From positions 1 through 37,088 of the forward strand of contig CAKTZI010000039.1 in NCBI GenBank assembly GCA_934635385.1: a stretch of DNA of 37,088 nt, given 5' to 3'. The notes below the pieces were generated by a model. It worked only from the letters and a program-made list of their open reading frames with translations. It was not told where the DNA came from and made no database searches. Shown here piece by piece: positions 25,263 to 32,623 of the stretch (position 1 is its first letter; each line of letters starts with the position of its first letter). Source of the DNA: an uncultured Kiritimatiellota bacterium (GTDB taxonomy: Bacteria; Verrucomicrobiota; Kiritimatiellia; RFP12; UBA1067). Position numbers and translations under genes: made by a program.

Positions 25263-26117
25263 TTAAAATCCCGCCGCCGTCCACTTGAGATCCGCCAGTG
25301 CGTTCTTCGCCTCCTGCACGACGAACGGGTTCGCCGACTCCAAGAGCGGCTTGTATTTCGCGCTCGCGAGCGCGTCCTTCACCAGCTTCTCGTAGCGCTT
25401 CTGCTTCATCTGCTGCTTTTCGCCGAACTTCCGCATGTCCTTCGCCTTGCGCGCGAAATCGACGAGTTCGGCGAGCTTCTTCACGTCCGGGATCGCGTGC
25501 AGTTCGCGCTCCTTCTCGGCATACGCCTTCGCCTCGGACGGGAACTTCTTCTTGAACTCGGCGAGGCGCAGATACGCCTTGCCCGGCAGATATTCGAGCT
25601 CGAAATCGAGGAACCGCTTCCACTCGGCCACGTTGCGCGGGGCCTCCATGTCCGTCAGGGCCGTCACGATCGCCTGCGTCGCCGCACGCTCGTCATGGCC
25701 CTTGTAGACGACCTTGCCCGTCTCGTCCACGACGTAGAGGAACGGAATCGCGTTGAAGCGCGGCTCCAGCGCGGCAAGTCCCGCGTCCTCGTAGATCGGA
25801 TACGTGAGGCCATGCTCCTTGACGAGCGCCTGCACGCCCGCCGCGTCGCCCCAGCCCGGACAGTGTCCGCCGAGCGCGACAAACGGCTTCGTCTTGAAGC
25901 TCTGCCAGATCTCCTCCATGCGCGGCAGCAGCTGGCGGCAGGGCGGACAGTTCACGCCCCAGCGATCGACCAGCACGACCTTGCCGCGCAAGTAGCCCTT
26001 GCTCGTCTTGCGTCCGCCGAGGTGGTGTTCCTCGTCGAGGTTCCGCCAGTCGACGGCCAGCGCCGTCGCCGCGACAAGGGCGACGAACAGGGAAAGGGGC
26101 AGATAACGGGTTTTCAT
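25263..26117 (-). CDS. Exported thioredoxin-fold (TlpA/ResA-like) protein
   Basis: A 284-residue protein with a signal peptide (LPLSLFVALVAATALA) and a thioredoxin domain containing the CPPC redox motif in WGVNCPPCRQLLPRM, plus the cis-proline strand NAIPFLYVVDETGKVVYKG. After about residue 165 comes a helical, Lys/Glu-rich extension not typical of TlpA, of unknown role. It acts outside the cytoplasm, probably as a thiol reductase for envelope proteins. It sits upstream of the acyl-CoA synthetase, though the two have no obvious functional link. The ATG has no clear ribosome site. Confidence 0.8.
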   Translation of the reverse strand: MKTRYLPLSLFVALVAATALAVDWRNLDEEHHLGGRKTSKGYLRGKVVLVDRWGVNCPPCRQLLPRMEEIWQSFKTKPFVALGGHCPGWGDAAGVQALVKEHGLTYPIYEDAGLAALEPRFNAIPFLYVVDETGKVVYKGHDERAATQAIVTALTDMEAPRNVAEWKRFLDFELEYLPGKAYLRLAEFKKKFPSEAKAYAEKERELHAIPDVKKLAELVDFARKAKDMRKFGEKQQMKQKRYEKLVKDALASAKYKPLLESANPFVVQEAKNALADLKWTAAGF

Positions 26118-26131
26118 AATTCAAAGAAATG

Positions 26132-26172
26132 AGATGGTTGACAGGACGAATAGGACAGATAGGACGAACAGG
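26132..26172. repeat. AGGACNNAT tandem tract
   Basis: Four degenerate 9-base units (AGGACGAAT, AGGACAGAT, AGGACGAAC, AGGACAAGG) in the 81-base gap between pdxY and the thioredoxin-fold gene. It belongs to the same style of short-word repeat as those in nadB and hisC. Confidence 0.8.
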
Positions 26173-26198
26173 ACAAGGAAACCAATGAATCACTCGAT

Positions 26199-27017
26199 TT
26201 AAAAGCGAGACGACAGCCAGGGGATGACCTTCTCGAAGCTGACGCCGTACCAGTGGTCGGGCACCGTCGCCTCGATGGCGCGGCAGACGACGTCCGCCGC
26301 GAGCGCGGCCGCCTCGGCGGCGGTCTTGCCGCGCAGGACGGTGCCGGCGAAGACGGACGCGAACACGTCGCCCGTGCCGTGGAACGCGCAGGGCAGGCGC
26401 GGGTTGAAGTCATACGTGACATGCGCCCCGTCCGACACGGCGGAGCCCAGAAGCCCCGGCTCGAAACTGACGCCCGTCAGGACGACGTTCTTCGCGCCGA
26501 GCGCGTGCAGGTCGGCGATCAGCCCCTCCAGCTCGGCCTTCGCGTAGCCCACCAGCTTCGGCGCGCGGCCCGCGAGGAGCGCGGCCTCGGTCAGGTTCGG
26601 CAGGATGTAGTCAGCGCCCGCGACGAGCCGCGCCATCTTCTTCGGGAAGTCGGCCGCGAAGCCCGGATAGAGCGCGCCGTTGTCGGCCATCGCCGGATCG
26701 ACGATGCGCACGGCGCCGGGCCGCGCGCATGTCTGCATGATGGAGAGGATCGGGTCGATGTGGCTTTCGCAGACGTAGCCCGTGTAGAACGCGTCGAACG
26801 CGATGCCCTGCTCGACCCACTTCGCCTCGACCTTCGGCAGTTCGGCCGTGAGGTCGCAGAAGCTCCAGCCCTTGAAGCCGGCCGCCGTGTGGTTCGAGAG
26901 AATCGCCGGCGGCAGAACGGCGCACTCGACGCCGCACGCGCTCACGAGCGGCAGCGCGACCGTCGTCGAGCACTGGCCGACGCACGAAATGTCCTGAATC
27001 GTCAGAAGTCGTTTCAT
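26199..27017 (-). CDS. pdxY: Pyridoxal/pyridoxamine kinase
   Basis: Phosphorylates vitamin B6 vitamers in the salvage pathway. The 272-residue ribokinase-fold protein begins TIQDISCVGQCSTTVALP, has FYTGYVCES, VDPAMADNG, ILPNLTEAALLAG and the ATP-site anion hole HGTGDVFASV. PdxY and PdxK are hard to separate by eye; the length and N-terminus suit PdxY-like kinases in anaerobes. A TGATATAAT box ends ten bases from the ATG, so the leader should be very short. There is no ribosome site. Confidence 0.88.
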   Translation of the reverse strand: MKRLLTIQDISCVGQCSTTVALPLVSACGVECAVLPPAILSNHTAAGFKGWSFCDLTAELPKVEAKWVEQGIAFDAFYTGYVCESHIDPILSIMQTCARPGAVRIVDPAMADNGALYPGFAADFPKKMARLVAGADYILPNLTEAALLAGRAPKLVGYAKAELEGLIADLHALGAKNVVLTGVSFEPGLLGSAVSDGAHVTYDFNPRLPCAFHGTGDVFASVFAGTVLRGKTAAEAAALAADVVCRAIEATVPDHWYGVSFEKVIPWLSSRF

Positions 27018-27027
27018 TGTAGGGAGT

Positions 27028-27036
27028 ATTATATCA
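27028..27036 (-). promoter_or_regulatory. pdxY promoter, extended -10 box TGATATAAT
   Basis: Its TGA is also the stop codon of the upstream DMT transporter gene, so the promoter is embedded in that gene's 3' end. It ends ten bases from the pdxY ATG. Confidence 0.55.
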
Positions 27037-27948
27037 TATCCGCCGAAAGGCCGAGAGCAGCGAGGTCAGGACGGCCGCCGCGAACACGAGCGAGCAGCCG
27101 AGGAGCTGGCGAGGCGACAGCGTGTCGCCCAGGACGACGTAGCCCGAAAGCGCGCCGAAGACCGACTCCATCGAGAGGAGGATCGCGGCGAGCGCGGGCG
27201 GCGTCTGGGCCTGACCGAAGTTCTGCAGCGTGTAGGCGATGCCGCTCGAGAAGACGCCGCAGTAGAAGACGGGAAGAATCGCCGTCGGATGCGGCGCGAG
27301 ATCCGACAGGAACGCGAGAAGGCGCGGCCATTCGGAGCCGAGGAGGAGGAACGGCGCGCCGACAACGGCGCAGGTGAGGAGCTGTGCCGCACTCATCACC
27401 AGCAGGTCGGACGTTTTCGCGAAACGGTCGACGCACAGCATCTGGACGGCAAAGAGCGCCGCACAGAGAAGCGTCCAGGCCTCCCCCGGCCCGATCGACA
27501 GCGTCTCGCCGTCGATAGAGAGAAAGTACGTGCCCGCGAGGGCGAGCGAGACGCCGACCCAGATGAACGGACGCGGCAGCGTGCGCGTCAGGATCGCCGC
27601 GCCAATCGGCACCATCAGCACGTAGTTCGTCGTCAGGAACGCGCTGATGCCCGGCGATGTCCGCTCGATGCCGATCTGCTGCGTCAGCATCGCGAAGAAG
27701 AGCGGCATGCCGCAGCAGACGCCCGCAAGGGCCGACCGCCGCGCGGACGGCGGGGTTTCCGACGCGGGACGTCCCGCACGGCCTGCGCACGCATGGCGCA
27801 CGGCAATCCAGCCGAGCAGGAACGCGCCGCCGAGGATGTTGCGGAGGACGGTCATCGCAAAGGGGCCGAGCGCGTCCGCGCCCAGCTTCTGCGCGAGGAA
27901 CGCCGTGCCCCAGATGAACGTCGTCAGTAAGAGGAGAATCGGTCCCAT
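27034..27948 (-). CDS. DMT superfamily (EamA) transporter
   Basis: A 304-residue inner-membrane protein with ten predicted membrane helices in two EamA repeats: the first opens with LLTTFIWGTAFLAQKLGADALG, the second with PGEAWTLLCAALFAVQMLCVDRF and includes SMESVFGALSGYVVLGDTLSP, a typical EamA ending. Substrate unknown; metabolite or amino-acid export is usual for the family. It follows the intact ketosynthase by 15 bases and has an AAAGG ribosome site, so it belongs to the rhaD-KS-EamA unit. Confidence 0.85.
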   Translation of the reverse strand: MGPILLLLTTFIWGTAFLAQKLGADALGPFAMTVLRNILGGAFLLGWIAVRHACAGRAGRPASETPPSARRSALAGVCCGMPLFFAMLTQQIGIERTSPGISAFLTTNYVLMVPIGAAILTRTLPRPFIWVGVSLALAGTYFLSIDGETLSIGPGEAWTLLCAALFAVQMLCVDRFAKTSDLLVMSAAQLLTCAVVGAPFLLLGSEWPRLLAFLSDLAPHPTAILPVFYCGVFSSGIAYTLQNFGQAQTPPALAAILLSMESVFGALSGYVVLGDTLSPRQLLGCSLVFAAAVLTSLLSAFRRI

Positions 27949-27963
27949 GGCAACTTTTGCCTT

Positions 27964-29103
27964 TCAGGTGTCGTCCCTTCGCCCCAGGACAAGCGTCGCA
28001 TTGCTGCCGCCAAAGGCGAATGAGTTCGAGAGAATCGTGCGCACGGGCGACGTGTCGCCGACGGCGGGAATCCGAAACGGCGCAAGCCCGGCGTCCACAG
28101 GCGCGGCGACATGCGGCGGCAGCCCCGCCCCCCGGCGCAGGGCAATCCAGCCCAGCGCGGCCTCGATCGCCCCCGCCGCGCCGAGGCAGTGCCCCGTGAG
28201 CGGCTTCGTCGACGAGACGGCGACCGCGTCGCCGAAGACGCGGCGCACCGCCGCGCATTCCATCGCGTCGTTGTAGGTCGTCCCCGTGCCGTGGAGATTC
28301 ACGTAGTCGATGTCGGACGGCGCGAGGCCCGCGTCCGCCAGCGCCGCGCGCATGGACGCCTCCGCGCCCTTTCCGTCCGGATCCGGCGCCGTCAGGTGAT
28401 AGGCGTCGGAGCTTTCGCCCACGCCCAGGAGGCAGACGCCCGCCGCGCGCGGGCGCATCACGAACAGCGCCGCGCCCTCGCCGAGGTTGATGCCGTCACG
28501 GTCGGCGCAGAGGGGGCGCGCCAACTGCGGCGACAGCGCCTCCAGCGCATGGAAGCCCTCCACGACAGTCCGCGTGTAGGCATCCGCCCCGCCCGCGATC
28601 ACCGCATCGCACAGGCCGTTCGCCAGAAGCCGCCGCGCCGAGGCGAAGACCTTCGCGGACGACGAGCACGCCGTCGAGACGCACCACGCGGGGCCGCCGA
28701 AACCGCCCTTCGCCTTGACGTACGCGGCCGGGTACGCCATGTCGATGCGGTCGGGGTTGTCGGTGAACGACTCCATCGTCGAGTTGCTCGTGCCGATCAC
28801 GACGCCGACGCGCGCCGGATCGACATCGCGCGCCAAGGCCGCAAGGTCGAGCTGCGCGAACGCCGCGTCAAGCAGTCGCCCGACGCCCGTCGGCGCGTCG
28901 GACGACACCCCGCCGCGCACGAAGCCGAACAGCGTCCGGTCGCCGCCGGCAAGGCCGTCCAGCGGCCTCAAGCCCCCCGTGTCGCCGGCGAAAAGGCCGC
29001 GTTCCGTCTCCGCGACGCCGCAGCCAAGGGCCGAAACGACCCCCAGGTCCGCCAGAGCCACGGGAAACGTCCGCGCGCCCACGTCCGAATGCCCGCGCGT
29101 CAC
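27964..29103 (-). CDS. Beta-ketoacyl synthase (FabF/aryl-polyene KS-like)
   Basis: A 379-residue condensing enzyme with all catalytic residues: cysteine in STACSSSAK, histidine in LHGTGTTYND and histidine in TGHCLGAAGAIEA. It ends with the glycine-rich SNSFAFGGSNATLVLG. It is shorter than housekeeping FabF (about 410 residues) and resembles KS enzymes of aryl-polyene and other type II clusters, but no such cluster is present. The start is GTG at 29103, overlapping the aldolase stop as GTGA, so translation is coupled to that gene. Confidence 0.85.
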   Translation of the reverse strand: MTRGHSDVGARTFPVALADLGVVSALGCGVAETERGLFAGDTGGLRPLDGLAGGDRTLFGFVRGGVSSDAPTGVGRLLDAAFAQLDLAALARDVDPARVGVVIGTSNSTMESFTDNPDRIDMAYPAAYVKAKGGFGGPAWCVSTACSSSAKVFASARRLLANGLCDAVIAGGADAYTRTVVEGFHALEALSPQLARPLCADRDGINLGEGAALFVMRPRAAGVCLLGVGESSDAYHLTAPDPDGKGAEASMRAALADAGLAPSDIDYVNLHGTGTTYNDAMECAAVRRVFGDAVAVSSTKPLTGHCLGAAGAIEAALGWIALRRGAGLPPHVAAPVDAGLAPFRIPAVGDTSPVRTILSNSFAFGGSNATLVLGRRDDT

Positions 29104-29918
29104 TTCGACGCGACGCCCATCTTGTAGCCGTTGAAGCGGTGCGTGTTGTAGAGTGCCTGCTTCGGGTCGACCGGCAGCCCCATCGCCTGGCGGATCGCGA
29201 GGAAGTCCTTCACGGACTTCGGCCCGACCTGCTGGAGCTTCGCGCCGTGCCCGGCCGCGAGGAGCAGCACCTGGCAGTAGGCGTCGGCGTTCTCGGCGAA
29301 CCACTCGGCCTCCTCGATGTCGCGCGCGCCGCAGACGATGCCGTGGTTCTCCATGAAGACGACGTTCGACTTCTGCGACATCTTCGCGACGTTCGCCGCG
29401 ACCTCGTCCGTCCCCGGCGTACCGTACGGCGCGAGCGGGATCTGGTTGAAGAAGATGTCCGCCTCGGGGTTGATGCCGTTCGGCGGCACCTGGCCCGCGA
29501 AGATGAAGGCGTTGCAGTGCGGCGGGTGGCAGTGGACGCAGGCGTTCCAGCCGGCGGTCTTCATCATCGCGATGTGCACCTTCACCTCCGACGTGCGCGG
29601 ACGGTAGCCGCAGAGCTGCCCGGCGCTCATGTCGACGAGGCAGATGTCCTCGCGCGTCATGAAGCCCTTGCAGCAGAGGGTCGGCGAACACAGCACGAGA
29701 TCTTCGCCGACGCGCACGGAGAGGTTGCCGCCGTTGCCGTCGGTGTAGCCGCGCGCGTAGATGCGCCGGCCCATCTCGCAGATCTGATCCTTCACCCGGT
29801 TGATCGCCGGCGAGTTGAAGAACTTGTCGAGGGCCGCGCGCGTCTTGGGCTGCGGGCCCTTTTTCCAGTCGTACGCCCGGTTCACGAGCGGCGGATTGAT
29901 GTAGAGCTTCTTGTCCAT
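29100..29918 (-). CDS. Class II aldolase/adducin family protein (fuculose/rhamnulose-phosphate aldolase-like)
   Basis: A zinc-dependent aldolase of 272 residues. GNGGNLSVRV binds phosphate, TSEVKVHIAMM supplies the catalytic glutamate, VHCHPPHCNAF and MENHGIV the zinc histidines. Similar enzymes cleave L-fuculose-1-phosphate or L-rhamnulose-1-phosphate to DHAP and lactaldehyde; the substrate here is not decided. An extended N-terminus of about 40 residues (NPPLVNRAYDWKKGP) precedes the core. First gene of a unit with the ketosynthase and transporter; an AAGGA ribosome site and a TGGTATAAT promoter are upstream. Confidence 0.85.
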   Translation of the reverse strand: MDKKLYINPPLVNRAYDWKKGPQPKTRAALDKFFNSPAINRVKDQICEMGRRIYARGYTDGNGGNLSVRVGEDLVLCSPTLCCKGFMTREDICLVDMSAGQLCGYRPRTSEVKVHIAMMKTAGWNACVHCHPPHCNAFIFAGQVPPNGINPEADIFFNQIPLAPYGTPGTDEVAANVAKMSQKSNVVFMENHGIVCGARDIEEAEWFAENADAYCQVLLLAAGHGAKLQQVGPKSVKDFLAIRQAMGLPVDPKQALYNTHRFNGYKMGVASK

Positions 29919-29940
29919 GTCAGAATGTCCTTGGACGCGA

Positions 29941-29949
29941 ATTATACCA
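29941..29949 (-). promoter_or_regulatory. Aldolase-KS-transporter promoter, extended -10 box TGGTATAAT
   Basis: The box is about 22 bases before the aldolase ATG and allows a short leader with an AAGGA ribosome site. No -35 box is visible. Confidence 0.55.
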
Positions 29950-30611
29950 CATTTCATCCGTCCTGCGCACAGCGCGGAAGGAGCGGAAGGACGCGCCGGA
30001 CGCGTCGAGGCCCTCGGCCAGCGTCTGGAGGTGCATGTAGGAGAGCCCGAACGGCGGCATCTCCCGAAGGAACTCGACCGTCCACACGCGGCCGGACGAG
30101 ACGGCCTTCGCCGTCCGGCCGCGAAAGGTCGCCGACACGGGGCCGATTCCCGTGCCGAAGATGCGCACGGGCTTGTCTTCCGCGAACACCATGCCGTCCG
30201 TGAAGAGCGGTGCGAGCCGCAGTACCTCCGGAGCCAGCACGGCGTTCGGGTCGCCCGCGAACGCGAGGTCGTGCCGAAGCCGAGGAACGGCTGGTAGTAG
30301 CTGCAGCGGCCGGACAGCCAGCCGCCGTAGTAGCCTGGCCACAGGCACGGCATGAATGCCGCACCGTCCTTCCGGCAGAAGGCGTCCGCCTCGCGCATCT
30401 CCGTCTCGACGGACTTGAACGGCGTCCGCCCGCCCTCATGCGCCACCATGTCGTTAAAGAACCCGTCCACGCCCTGGTCGAGCGCACGCCGGATCTCGTC
30501 GCGCAGCGGATTCGTCCCGACGTCCGTCTGCGGAAAGTCGTAGACGCGCTGCGCCATCTGCGAGGCGTTTTCCGGCACGAACCACGGCACGTAGTGCGCC
30601 CAGACCATCTT
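29944..30611 (-). pseudogene. Decayed carbohydrate-active gene fragments
   Basis: Two frames hold protein-like sequence. From about 30611 to 30278 the frame reads KMVWAHYVPWFVPENASQ...YYGGWLSGRCSYYQPFLGF, which resembles the N-terminal barrel of GH71/GH99-like glycosidases. Near 30270 the frame shifts, and 30267-29950 reads LRLAPLFTDGMVFAEDKPVRIFGT..., which resembles the start of a sialate O-acetylesterase-type domain, then MPPFGLSYMHLQTLAEGLD of unknown origin. Neither fragment has a complete domain. The region between the aldolase promoter and the intact ATPase is thus a graveyard of one or two carbohydrate genes. Confidence 0.6.
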
Positions 30612-30635
30612 GCGGCTCGCGACATCCGCCGCCAA

Positions 30636-30705
30636 CGCGGCCCTCCCGAAAATCGGTGAATCTTTGCGGTTTTGCGAAGATACGGGAGGGCCGCGCTTGT
30701 CGCGG
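30636..30705. repeat. GGGAGGGCCGCG inverted repeat
   Basis: CGCGGCCCTCCCG (30636-30648) is inverted at 30683-30695 around a 34-base loop. A second small hairpin CCGCG-CTTGT-CGCGG follows at 30691-30705. It lies at the upstream edge of the decayed carbohydrate gene. Confidence 0.7.
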
Positions 30706-30735
30706 CCGGGGTTTTGCAAGTGCCTCATGATTCAT

Positions 30736-30819
30736 AACGCAAAGAACGCAGAGGGGAAACGCAAAGAGCGCAACAGCCTTTGCGACCTTTGCGTCTAAAG
30801 TCTTTGCGACCTTTGCGTT
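30736..30819. repeat. Palindromic CGCAAAG / CTTTGCG short-word element
   Basis: The left half carries direct copies of ACGCAAAGA words and the right half carries four copies of CTTTGCGAC/CTTTGCGT. The ends AACGCAAAG and CTTTGCGTT are exact inverses. The architecture equals that of the CGAATGAT elements in hisC and the YejE-like gene, with a different word. Confidence 0.8.
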
Positions 30820-30835
30820 GAAAATAGCCTTGCGA

Positions 30836-30889
30836 TATTCCATTCACAATGGAATGACTATTGCATTGACGATGGAATAATGGTATCAT
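30836..30889 (+). promoter_or_regulatory. Promoter and operator-like repeats of the intact AAA_14 ATPase gene
   Basis: TTGCAT at 30861-30866, a 17-base spacer and TATCAT at 30884-30889 with a TGG extension. A perfect palindrome ATTCCATT-CAC-AATGGAAT lies at 30837-30855, and further ATGGAATA and ATGGTATC copies lie at 30872 and 30880, overlapping the spacer and -10 box. This suggests repression by a protein binding ATGGNATA half-sites. Confidence 0.6.
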
Positions 30890-30911
30890 TCACCGTGAAA
30901 GGTCTTATCAG

Positions 30912-32114
30912 ATGAAGAAATCGGAACTCGCCGCCGCGATTGACGTTCAGGCTGCAGAACGGAAGAAACGATTGGGCATGCCGCGCATGGCCTTGCTCGA
31001 CTTGCCGTCCGAACGAAAGTTCGCGACGGTTGTCACAGGCGTTCGACGCTGCGGAAAGTCAACCTTGCTCGACCAGTGGGTCGCACAGCGCCAGGAATCG
31101 ACGGTTGCCGTCCATTTCGACGACTTGCGGCTGACCTCGTTCGAAACTGGCGACTTTCTTGTCTTGGACGAGATCGTGCGCACTCGCGGAAGTGACGTCG
31201 TTGTCCTCGACGAGGTTCAGGACGTGCCCCAATGGGAACGTTACGTGACGGGATGCCTCGATTTGGGGCGTCGCGTACTGGTCACGGGCTCGAATGCCAA
31301 GATGCTGAGCCGAGAGTTCGGCACCAAGCTCACGGGACGGCATCTGGACTTAACGCTTTTCCCGTTCTCGTTCAGGGAATTTCTTCGCTTTCTGAAGCGC
31401 GAGGCCGCCGTGGACACCTTGGACGAGTATCTGTCAATCGGCGGCTTCCCCGCCTATGTCGAGACGCGCCGACAGGAAATCCTGATCGAGCTGTTCAACG
31501 ATATCCTCTATCGGGACATCGTCGTTCGCTATGGTCTGCGAGATGCCCAGCCGATACGCTCGCTTGCGACGTTCTTGCTGAGCCATGTCGGTTGCCGCGT
31601 CTCGCCGAGTCGGCTGAAGGACGCCATTCACGTGAACTCGCCCTCGACAGTCCTGGAGTACTTCAGCTTTTTGGAAGAGACCTATCTCGTCGAACGCCTT
31701 CCGCAATTCGCGAATGCCCCCAAGGCCGCGTTGCTCGCGCCGAAAAAGGTCTATGCCTGCGATACGGGACTCGTAACTGCGCTTGAACCCGTCGATGGGA
31801 CAAATCTCGGACACAAGCTTGAGAACCTTGTCTATCTCAAGCTGCGCGCACAGGGCGGCCGCCTGTCGTATTTCACCGGAGGCGATGAGACGGAATGCGA
31901 CTTCGTGCACGAAGACCGACGCGGCACGTTCACGGCTGTGCAGGTGGCGTGGGAACTGACGCCTGACAACGAGGCGCGCGAAGTCGCGGGCGCCGTGCGG
32001 GCGATGGAGCGGTTTGGGCTGAAGGAATGCGCACTCGTGACACGTGCCCAAAGCGACCTGATCCAGACGAACGGACGGTTGATTCGGGTCGTCCCGGCAT
32101 ACGAGTGGCTGTGA
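30912..32114 (+). CDS. AAA_14/DUF4143 family ATPase
   Basis: A 400-residue P-loop ATPase with Walker A GVRRCGKST near residue 43, Walker B VVVLDEVQ near 97, the sensor TGSNAKMLSRE, LTLFPFSFREFL, and the C-terminal DUF4143 region with a PD-(D/E)XK-like end (ENLVYLKLRAQ, ETECDFVHED, VQVAWEL). The family is abundant in gut anaerobes; no function is established, though roles in defence or mobile-element biology have been proposed. It stands alone with its own promoter. An AAAGG site precedes the ATG. A defective relative is at 6517-7556. Confidence 0.85.
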   Translation: MKKSELAAAIDVQAAERKKRLGMPRMALLDLPSERKFATVVTGVRRCGKSTLLDQWVAQRQESTVAVHFDDLRLTSFETGDFLVLDEIVRTRGSDVVVLDEVQDVPQWERYVTGCLDLGRRVLVTGSNAKMLSREFGTKLTGRHLDLTLFPFSFREFLRFLKREAAVDTLDEYLSIGGFPAYVETRRQEILIELFNDILYRDIVVRYGLRDAQPIRSLATFLLSHVGCRVSPSRLKDAIHVNSPSTVLEYFSFLEETYLVERLPQFANAPKAALLAPKKVYACDTGLVTALEPVDGTNLGHKLENLVYLKLRAQGGRLSYFTGGDETECDFVHEDRRGTFTAVQVAWELTPDNEAREVAGAVRAMERFGLKECALVTRAQSDLIQTNGRLIRVVPAYEWL

Positions 32115-32154
32115 CTCGCGCGCGTCGGGGCGGGAAGATGCTCTTGCCCTGTGC

Positions 32155-32172
32155 GTGGGGCGCAGGCCCCAC
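32155..32172. repeat. GC hairpin after the ATPase gene
   Basis: GTGGGGC-GCAG-GCCCCAC forms a 7-bp stem between the convergent ATPase gene and the regulator relic. With no T-run it is at best a weak terminator. Confidence 0.45.
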
Positions 32173-32175
32173 GGC

Positions 32176-32619
32176 TCACGGCTGCGCCTTTAGCCACGCG
32201 CCAATCGTCTGGCCCGTGACTTTCTTGAACACGCGGCGAAGGTCTTCCGGGGACGCAAATCCGCAGGCGTCGGCGAGCGCGTACTGCTTCATCGCCGGCT
32301 GCTGCCGCAAGGCCTGCCGGACGGCCTCGATCTGCACACGCTGGATCTCTGCCAGCAGCGTCCGCCCCTGCTGCACCGACGAGAGCGTCGGCACGGTGTG
32401 TTCGCAGATTCGCGCGTCGTTGTCCACCGCGACCACCGTCAGCTCGCGCGGGACGTCAATCCCCGCGCTCTTCGCCATCGCCAGCACCTGCCGTCCGATC
32501 AGGTCGTTCACGGCGAAGAGGGCGCACGGACGCGGCAGACGCACAAGCCAGGCCTTGAGCTCGTCCAGATACGTCTGCTCGCCCGTTTCCGTGTGCGGAC
32601 AGTCAAACACCGACACGTC
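32176..32619 (-). pseudogene. XylR-type (LacI sensor plus AraC HTH) regulator, doubly deleted
   Basis: The frame reads FDCPHTETGEQTYLDELKAW...PCALFAVNDLIGRQVLAMAK...VVAVDNDARICEHTVPTLSSV, the C-terminal half of a LacI-type sugar sensor. It then passes directly to LLAEIQRVQIEAVRQALRQ and ALADACGFASPEDLRRVFKKVTG, the second half of an AraC DNA-binding domain. The N-terminal half of the sensor and the linker plus first HTH are missing. The fragment begins where the YejE-like gene ends and has no start codon or promoter of its own. Confidence 0.75.
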
Positions 32620-32623
32620 ACAA

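Noticed and set aside
19957..29103. Aryl-polyene or PUFA biosynthetic cluster
   Set aside because: Two ketosynthase-type genes 7 kb apart, but no ACP, dehydratase, acyltransferase or phosphopantetheinyl transferase.
29100..30728. A single 542-residue aldolase with a long N-terminal domain
   Set aside because: The upstream 270 codons include glycosidase-like sequence then a frame-shifted stretch; the promoter and ribosome site sit at the aldolase ATG 29918.
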